Shown here: in pieces, positions 58,166 through 64,000 of the stretch
Layout: the number at the start of each line of letters is the position of its first letter
How positions within the stretch are numbered: the first letter of the stretch is position 1
NCBI GenBank assembly: GCA_002375765.1
Contig: DFMV01000063.1
Location: forward strand, 62,001-126,000
Direction of reading: 5' to 3'
Length of the DNA stretch: 64,000 nt
Source: Rhizobiales bacterium UBA3584
GTDB lineage: Bacteria > Pseudomonadota > Alphaproteobacteria > Rhizobiales > Devosiaceae
Notes under the pieces: generated by a model
What the model saw: only the letters and a program-made list of their open reading frames with translations
Told to the model about the DNA's origin: nothing
Databases searched by the model: none
Program-made: the position numbers and the translations under genes

Positions 58166-61063
58166 ATGACCGCACTGGGGCTGCAATTGCGCGCGCTCGA
58201 TGGCGCGCCCGGAAGCTCGGCGTTGCCGGACGATTTGGTTGAAGCGCTGACTCAGAGCGAGCGTGCTGCTTTCCAAAGCGTTGCAGGCACCCTGGGACCG
58301 GTTTTTTCAACCGCGCCATATCTGCGCGACCTCGCGATCCGCCATGCTCAATGGTTTGCCGGAGTTTTAGAGCTCGAGCCGGAAACCGCCTTTTCCGAAT
58401 TGATTGCCGACATGACATCGGCGGGATCGTGTGAAGCCGAGAGCGAATTGGCCCAGCGCTTGCGGATCGGCAAGGCGCGCGGGGCGCTGCTCTCTGCGGT
58501 TGCCGAAATCGGTGGTGTCTGGACCGCGCGGGAAACCACGCGCTGCATGTCCGATCTTGCCGATGCCGCGCTCGAAGCGGCGCTCGATTTTCTGATGGCA
58601 GAGGCTGCGCGTGAGGGGAAGCTGGTCCAGCCGGTCGAACAGGCCCGCGCCGCCAATTCGGGTCTGGCGATCTTTGCGCTGGGCAAGCATGGCGGGCAGG
58701 AGCTGAACTACTCCTCTGACATCGACATCGTGGCATTCTACGATCCCATGGTGGCGGTGCTGCCCGACGATGCCGATCACAACAAATTCTACGTCCGGAT
58801 CATCCGCCGCCTGGTCTCGATCATGCAGGACCGCACCGCCGATGGGTATGTCTTCCGCACCGATGTGCGCCTGCGCCCCGACCCCGGCTCGACCCCGGTG
58901 GCCATCTCGTTTGATGCGGCGTTGGGCTACTATGAATCGCGTGGCCAGAACTGGGAGCGGGCGGCCTGGATCAAGGCGCGGCCCTGCGCGGGCGATATCG
59001 GGGTGGGCAATCAGTTCCTAAAGGAACTGGCGCCATTCATCTGGCGCAAGCACCTCGATTTCGCCATGATCGCCGACATTCAGGCCATGAAGCGCCAGAT
59101 CAACATTCACCGCAAGGTCGGTGAACAGCGCGTGCTCGGCCATAACGTCAAACTGGGGCGCGGCGGCATTCGCGAGATCGAATTTTTTGTCCAGACCCAG
59201 CAATTGATCGCCGGCGGCCGCGATCCCGACTTGCGCGTGCGACCCACCGTCAAGGCCCTGGCGGCACTGGTCGCGGGCCAATGGATCAGCGCCGCGGCGG
59301 CAGACGACCTCGAAGAAACCTATTGGTTCCTGCGGGCGGTCGAAAACCGGCTCCAGATGCTGCGCGACGAGCAGACCCATGTAATGCCGGAGACCGAAGA
59401 GGGTGTCGGCGAAATCGCACTGCTCATGGGGTGCGAAACCCGCGAGGCGTTCGAGGCCGATTATCGCGCCGCGCTGGCGCGCGTATCGGACTATTACGCC
59501 GAACTGTTTTCCGAGGGTGAAAGTCTTTCGGGCGAGTTGGGCAATCTGGTCTTTACCGGCTCTGACGATGATCCCGATACGCTCGAAACACTCGCAAATC
59601 TGGGGTTTTCCGATCCAGCAGCAGTTTCAGCCACCATCCGCAAATGGCACTATGGCGGCTATGCCGCGACCCGCGCCTCAAAGGCGCGCGAGCATTTGAC
59701 CGAGCTGATTCCGGGGCTGCTCAAGACCTTCGCCGACAGCGGCAACGCCGACATCGCCTTTGCCCGGTTCAATGACTTTCTCACCCGCCTGCCGGCCGGC
59801 GTGCAGATGTTTGCGCTGCTGCGCAACCACGCTCATCTGCGCCAATTGCTGCTCGATTTCATGTCGTCTGCTCCCCGTTTGGCCGAAGCCGTGATCCACC
59901 GGGCCCATGTGGTGGACGGACTGATCGATCCGCACTTTGCCGGAGATATCGCAACCTCGGATTCGCTTGTGGCGAGTGTCGATGCGTTTCTGGCCGAGGC
60001 CCGCAGCTTTGAAGATCTCATCGACCGGGCGCGCATCATCGGCCAGGAACAGAAATTCCTTATCGCCGCCGGGCTGGTAGGAGGAGCGCTGTCCGCGCAG
60101 CAGGCCGGACGCCAGTTCACAGCGCTCGCCGAAACGCTGCTGGCGCGCCTGTTTGCCGCTGTGCGTGAAAATTTTGCGCAGCGTCACGGCACGGTCCCTG
60201 GCGCGCGGGTCGGACTGCTCGGTTTCGGCAAGATGGCCAGCCGGGAGATGACGCTGACCTCCGATCTCGACTTCATCCTGCTCTACGATGTGCCTGAAGG
60301 GACAACGGGTTCGGATGGCGGGCGCGAACTGGACGTCGCCACCTATTTCACGCGCCTTACCCAGAGGCTGGTTGCCGCCATTTCCGCGCCGACGGCCGAG
60401 GGCGTGCTTTACGAGGCCGATATGCGGCTGCGCCCGTCGGGCAATGCCGGACCGCTCGCCACGAGTCTCAAGCGCTTCCGAACCTACCAGAGCGATGAGG
60501 CCTGGACCTGGGAGCACCTGGCGCTGACTCGTGCCCGCGTGGCCATCGGTGACGTGGGGCTGGCCGAAACCGTCGATGCCGAGATCGCCCGCATCATGGC
60601 GCTGCCGCGCGACCGGTCAAAGATCGTCGGCGACGTGCTAGATATGCGGGCCTTGATGGCCAGGGAGCGCCCGCCCCGACACCCGTTCGACCTCAAATTG
60701 CACGATGGCGGACTGGTCGATCTCGAGTTCATCGCCCAGACAGCGCAATTGCTCGAAGGGGCCAAGCTCGAAGTGCCACAGGCGCCGCCGGCCAAAGTGC
60801 TGTTGCGGCTGGCCGAAACGGGCATCCTGCCGCAAGGCGAACGTCTTGCGGAAATCCATGCGACCTATGCGACGATCCTGCAATTGATGAGCGCGTGCCT
60901 CGTTGATCCGCTCAAGGACGAGGGGTGGACGCCCGCTTTTCGCGAGTTGGTGGCGCGGCGGGCCAATTATCCGGACTTTTCCAGGCTGGAAGCCGATATC
61001 GGGGCGATGCGTGCCGAGGTGGGCGAGGCGGCAGCGCAGTTCTACCAAACAATGCGGGGCTAA
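58166..61063 (+). CDS. glnE: glutamine synthetase adenylyltransferase/adenylyl-removing enzyme
   Basis: This 965-aa enzyme adds or removes AMP on glutamine synthetase in response to PII. It has two nucleotidyltransferase halves. The N-terminal one has LGKHGGQELNYSSDIDIVAFYD (G-x-D-x-D type) and DVRLRPDPGSTPVAIS. The C-terminal one has LGFGKMASREMTLTSDLDFILLYD and DMRLRPSGNAGPLATS. The GGIREIEFFVQTQQLI block between them is also typical. The length is normal. Its stop overlaps the convergent PAS kinase by 4 nt. Confidence 0.97.
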   Translation: MTALGLQLRALDGAPGSSALPDDLVEALTQSERAAFQSVAGTLGPVFSTAPYLRDLAIRHAQWFAGVLELEPETAFSELIADMTSAGSCEAESELAQRLRIGKARGALLSAVAEIGGVWTARETTRCMSDLADAALEAALDFLMAEAAREGKLVQPVEQARAANSGLAIFALGKHGGQELNYSSDIDIVAFYDPMVAVLPDDADHNKFYVRIIRRLVSIMQDRTADGYVFRTDVRLRPDPGSTPVAISFDAALGYYESRGQNWERAAWIKARPCAGDIGVGNQFLKELAPFIWRKHLDFAMIADIQAMKRQINIHRKVGEQRVLGHNVKLGRGGIREIEFFVQTQQLIAGGRDPDLRVRPTVKALAALVAGQWISAAAADDLEETYWFLRAVENRLQMLRDEQTHVMPETEEGVGEIALLMGCETREAFEADYRAALARVSDYYAELFSEGESLSGELGNLVFTGSDDDPDTLETLANLGFSDPAAVSATIRKWHYGGYAATRASKAREHLTELIPGLLKTFADSGNADIAFARFNDFLTRLPAGVQMFALLRNHAHLRQLLLDFMSSAPRLAEAVIHRAHVVDGLIDPHFAGDIATSDSLVASVDAFLAEARSFEDLIDRARIIGQEQKFLIAAGLVGGALSAQQAGRQFTALAETLLARLFAAVRENFAQRHGTVPGARVGLLGFGKMASREMTLTSDLDFILLYDVPEGTTGSDGGRELDVATYFTRLTQRLVAAISAPTAEGVLYEADMRLRPSGNAGPLATSLKRFRTYQSDEAWTWEHLALTRARVAIGDVGLAETVDAEIARIMALPRDRSKIVGDVLDMRALMARERPPRHPFDLKLHDGGLVDLEFIAQTAQLLEGAKLEVPQAPPAKVLLRLAETGILPQGERLAEIHATYATILQLMSACLVDPLKDEGWTPAFRELVARRANYPDFSRLEADIGAMRAEVGEAAAQFYQTMRG

Positions 61064-62745
61064 GCCGCCCGCGCTGCGGCGATGGGGGTCGGAAGCCGGT
61101 CCTGGGTGGGCGGTGCCATAGGCAGTGAAATTGCCACTGTGGTCCCAACCCCTTCAAGCGAGTCGATGGCCAATCGCCCGCCGCTCTGTTCGGCGACGGC
61201 GCGCGCCATCGCGATGCCGAGTCCCACGCCGTCATGATCGCGCGCGAAGGCTGCATCCGGTAGCGCGAAGGGTTGGGAAAGTCTGCTCATTTGCTCCGCG
61301 CTCATCCCGATGCCTGTATCGGTCACCTCAAGCACGACGCCATTATCCGCCGGCCAGGCGGCGACCCGGATCATGCCGCCAGCCGGTGTGAACCGCAGTG
61401 CGTTCTCGACGAGGTTGGCCAGCATGAGATCGAGGTAATGGCGGTCGGCGGAAAGCCATCCCCGGGTCCGCCGCGCCACCTCCAGCCGGATGCCTGCCTT
61501 GGCGGCGCGACCGGCAAAACGGACCGAACAGCCCGAAAGCAGATCATCGATTGCGATGGAGTCTTTTTTCAGCGTCTTGCGACCGCCTTCGAGTTCGGCA
61601 AATTCTAGGATTTCCCCAAAAGAGGTCAGCAGTTTTTCGCCGGCGCATTTGATGTCGGCGACGTAGGATTGATATTTGGCGTCGCCCAACGGCCCGAATG
61701 TCTCCAGCGCGATCATGTCGGCAAAGCCGATGATGTGGTTGAGGGGCGTGCGAATTTCGTGGGAGAGATGGGCCAGAAAGCTGGTCTTGGCGCGGCTCGA
61801 TGCTTCCGCCTTGATCTTTTCCTCGTGATAGCGCCGTGCCAACAGGCGCTGTTCTTCGCGGATCGATCCCAGAAGGCGATCGGCTGCCTTGCGTTCGGTA
61901 ATGTCGGTCACGATCGTAACGAAGCCGCCGGACGGGCAGGGCCGTTCGTCCAGCATCACCACCGAGCCGTCTTCCCGCACCACCTCGACAACGCGCTGAC
62001 GTGCTGTATCGAGGACCGGCCTTGCGGAAATCTCGCCCGAGATCGTCTTGCTGATATCGGAATAGCATATTCCGGGCGCCGTCGCGGCCGGATCAAGCCG
62101 CAAGAGACGTGTAAAGGCGGGATTGGTGCAAACAAGCCGTCCGTCCTCGGACCAATGCGCAAGCCCGTAGGGAACGGCCTCGATGGCCGGAAGCATGGCG
62201 GTGCGCCGTCGCGATGCCTTGCGCGCTGAATGCCTGATCGCGATGATACCGAACAACAAGGCCATAAGGATCCATCCATGGCGCCAGGCGAGATCCTCCA
62301 GAATTGAGAGCTTCGGCACGAACACGGCCAGGTTTCCGCCGTTGTCGGACAAGGTTGTCGTCGCCTGCACGTAGTGGTCCGGCGAAAGCGGGAACGCCGC
62401 ATCCAGTTGAGGTGCGGAGCTGAACAATACCTCCCCGGTCCTGGCCAGCACGGCAAAATGTGTGCCGTCCGAAAGGGCTGGCGGGATGGTTGGGCTGGCC
62501 GTGGAGAACTGTCCGGGTTCTATTTGGGCCGCCGCCAGGGCGGCGACCAGTTGGGCGCGTTCTTCAAGTTCTGCGTGGGAGCGGGCGATGTCGTTGCCAA
62601 CGAAAAAGCCGGCCGAAGCCAGAGTGGCGACCAGGACGAGGAGCACTGGAGCGGGGAAGCTGCTGGCCGAAGCGCGCTGAAAGACGCCGCCTGCGGTGCC
62701 CCCGAATCCCTTATCGCTGACGCCGGATGACTCCGCCGAACCCAT
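61060..62745 (-). CDS. PAS-domain sensor histidine kinase
   Basis: This 561-aa kinase has an N-terminal membrane pair (APVLLVLVATLASAGFFVG and WILMALLFGIIAIRH), a periplasmic part, one PAS domain (AIEAVPYGLAHWSEDGRLVCTNPAF ... TDITERKAADRLL), a helical linker and a kinase core: FLAHLSHEIRTPLNHIIGFADMI, NLVENALRFTPAGG, DTGIGMSAEQM and GVGLGIAMARAVAEQSGGRL. The H-box resembles the DivJ/PleC branch, so a cell-cycle or developmental role is possible. No regulator gene lies beside it. Confidence 0.9.
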   Translation of the reverse strand: MGSAESSGVSDKGFGGTAGGVFQRASASSFPAPVLLVLVATLASAGFFVGNDIARSHAELEERAQLVAALAAAQIEPGQFSTASPTIPPALSDGTHFAVLARTGEVLFSSAPQLDAAFPLSPDHYVQATTTLSDNGGNLAVFVPKLSILEDLAWRHGWILMALLFGIIAIRHSARKASRRRTAMLPAIEAVPYGLAHWSEDGRLVCTNPAFTRLLRLDPAATAPGICYSDISKTISGEISARPVLDTARQRVVEVVREDGSVVMLDERPCPSGGFVTIVTDITERKAADRLLGSIREEQRLLARRYHEEKIKAEASSRAKTSFLAHLSHEIRTPLNHIIGFADMIALETFGPLGDAKYQSYVADIKCAGEKLLTSFGEILEFAELEGGRKTLKKDSIAIDDLLSGCSVRFAGRAAKAGIRLEVARRTRGWLSADRHYLDLMLANLVENALRFTPAGGMIRVAAWPADNGVVLEVTDTGIGMSAEQMSRLSQPFALPDAAFARDHDGVGLGIAMARAVAEQSGGRLAIDSLEGVGTTVAISLPMAPPTQDRLPTPIAAARAA

Positions 62746-63177
62746 GCCCGATCAACCGCATTCCAGCGGCTGCCCCAACCAATTCCATGATGCTAAGACT
62801 TTGAATCGGTTGAATGACTCTTGTCCATAGGCATTTTTTGCCGGTGTTTGATCCGGCCAAAATTGTTGAGTCGGCAGAGTCACTTAGGGCCGAGAAAAAT
62901 ATTTCCGCTTTGTTAAGGATTGCGCCGCGCCGAGCATATGTCATCGAAGAGACATGCGACTCGTCCTCAAGGCTGCTATTCTGTCCGGCTTGCCTGGCCG
63001 GTTTTATCGGGTGTCGGATTCGCCGGCGCGAAATCGTCCTTATGCCGGCCAATGCTTGACGAAGCTCGGAATTGAATTTATCAAGTATTAGCTTGCTAAA
63101 TTAATATCGCTATTTCCGTTCGCGCATGTGGGAAGGCGCGGGCGGTGATGCCTGTCCTCTTCCCTTCTGGTTGTCCG
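62746..63177. other. intergenic region, 432 bp
   Basis: This gap between the divergent kinase and ABC exporter genes is clearly more AT-rich than its surroundings toward the right end (tail near 63070-63115). It should hold promoters for both. The small inverted repeat TTAGC-TT-GCTAA at 63088-63099 is the only symmetrical element I see. Short open frames here have no ribosome site or family similarity. Confidence 0.5.
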
Positions 63178-64000
63178 ATGTTCCGTTGGTTTGAAAATCT
63201 GCTCAATCCCTATCCGCCCGATGCGCCCTCGCAGCCGCCAAAATCGCTATTGGCCTTCTGCCTGCACTACATGGATGGCGTAAAGCTGCCGCTGATTGCC
63301 ATGGCGGTGCTCTCGACGCTCGTTGCGCTGGCCGAGATCGCCCTGTTCGGGTTTCTGGGCAATGTCATTGACTGGCTTTCAGCCGCGGACAAAGAAACAT
63401 TTCTGGCCGACGAGGGCCCGATGCTGTTCTGGATGAGCCTGTTCGTGCTGCTGGTCGTGCCGACGCTGGTGCTGATCTCCAACCTGATTATCCACCAGAC
63501 GCTTCTGGGCAATTTCCCCCAGAGAATCCGCTGGATGGCGCACCGCTATCTCATCCGCCAATCGATGAGCTATTTCCAGGACGAGTTTGCCGGCCGCATT
63601 GCCACCAAAGTGATGCAGACGGCGCTGGCCGTTCGCGAAACGGTGATGAAGCTGCTCGATGTCTTGAACTATGTCATCGTCTATTTCATCGGCGCCGTCG
63701 TGCTGGCGGCCATGAACAATGTCTGGCTGGCATTGCCCTTTGTCGTCTGGGTGGTCGCCTATGTCCTGCTGCTCCGCCATTACGTGCCCAAACTGGGCAA
63801 GATTTCCGAGCTTCAGGCCGACGCGCGCTCGATGATGACCGGACGGATCGTCGACAGCTACACAAACATCGCAACGGTCAAGCTGTTCTCTCATTCGAGC
63901 CGGGAGGAAACCTATGCCAAGCAAGCCATGGATGAGTTCCTCGACACCGTCCATGGTCAGATGCGCTATGTGACGATCCTCAACCAGGGCATTACCATCC
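63178..64000 (+). CDS. ABC exporter (fused membrane and ATPase protein), N-terminal part
   Basis: The readable 274 codons from ATG 63178 give an N-terminal type IV ABC membrane domain: four hydrophobic helices, the first cytoplasmic loop RIRWMAHRYLIRQSMSYFQDEFAGRIATKVMQTALAVRETV, and SELQADARSMMTGRIVDSYTNIATVKLFSHSSREE, which is typical of multidrug/lipid exporters. The ATPase lies beyond the right edge. The frame is open to the window end, so no stop is seen. Substrate unknown. Confidence 0.9.
   Translation, partial: MFRWFENLLNPYPPDAPSQPPKSLLAFCLHYMDGVKLPLIAMAVLSTLVALAEIALFGFLGNVIDWLSAADKETFLADEGPMLFWMSLFVLLVVPTLVLISNLIIHQTLLGNFPQRIRWMAHRYLIRQSMSYFQDEFAGRIATKVMQTALAVRETVMKLLDVLNYVIVYFIGAVVLAAMNNVWLALPFVVWVVAYVLLLRHYVPKLGKISELQADARSMMTGRIVDSYTNIATVKLFSHSSREETYAKQAMDEFLDTVHGQMRYVTILNQGITI

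Noticed and set aside
56558..58276. 572-codon minus-strand frame opposite the two-component genes
   Set aside because: Antisense shadow; it crosses a gene boundary and has no motif.
62814..63059. 81-codon ORF in the gap before the ABC exporter
   Set aside because: No ribosome site, unusual composition and no recognisable similarity.
1..64000. CRISPR array, rRNA, tRNA or transposase gene
   Set aside because: I looked for regular spaced repeats, conserved rRNA words, cloverleaf patterns and DDE/IS features and found none; dispersed palindromes lack regular spacers.

Overview
The window looks like chromosome of a GC-rich alphaproteobacterium of the order Hyphomicrobiales (Rhizobiales), probably the Devosia/Pelagibacterium group. 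The support is an RcnR-type regulator with a DmeF exporter, a FeuP/FeuQ-like two-component pair, a rhizobial-order ccmI-ccmE-ccmF-ccmH operon, a degP - response regulator - kinase - glnE block, remnants of an RcGTA-type gene transfer agent (GTA), and intergenic palindromes of rhizobial type. The genus is an inference. I saw no rRNA, tRNA, CRISPR array, insertion sequence or pqq biosynthesis gene.

Layout. 1-9.6 kb: ilvD (cut by the left edge), a sorbosone/glucose-dehydrogenase-like quinoprotein, a YjbR protein, a PreP-type M16C protease, a secreted VasI-like protein, a soluble-type PQQ glucose dehydrogenase fused to cytochrome c behind a good EcfG-type stress promoter, a VOC protein and a GT14 glycosyltransferase. 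9.8-18.3 kb: an alanine/glycine:cation symporter, UspA, DUF5996 and GNAT proteins, then a galactofuranose-type ABC importer (ytfQ, ytfR, ytfT, yjfF) with two matching FadR-type GntR operators upstream. 18.6-25.4 kb: a periplasmic copper operon (DUF2946-like, YcnI-PCu(A)C fusion, SCO), a hydrolase-fold protein without Ser or His in the active site, dmeR-dmeF for Ni/Co efflux, ilvA and a TlpA thioredoxin. 25.5-36.2 kb: HxlR/NTF2 pair, a four-gene metal-linked ABC cluster, phoA with a four-unit PHO box, a bacterial voltage-gated Na+ channel, a membrane PQQ glucose dehydrogenase (gcd) and an M23 peptidase.

36.4-41.2 kb is the most unusual part. It is a collapsed GTA cluster in which the ATPase half of the large terminase is joined in frame to the C-terminal half of the g15 tail protein, so portal, capsid, tape-measure and most tail genes are absent. 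A DUF2793 spike-like gene and a muramidase-holin gene remain intact beside it. A truncated and frameshifted metallo-beta-lactamase-fold gene follows.

42-64 kb is envelope and regulatory housekeeping: feuP-feuQ (with a mobile repeat between them), a lipoprotein, a hypothetical protein, a sarcosine-oxidase-like flavoprotein pair, cytochrome c maturation genes, a TauE exporter, degP with a two-component system, glnE, a PAS histidine kinase and the start of an ABC exporter.

Two repeat families are scattered through the window. One is a GC-rich CCCGGG palindrome mosaic, full-length form about 95-100 bp. The other is a rhizobial palindrome at 25363 and 42955.
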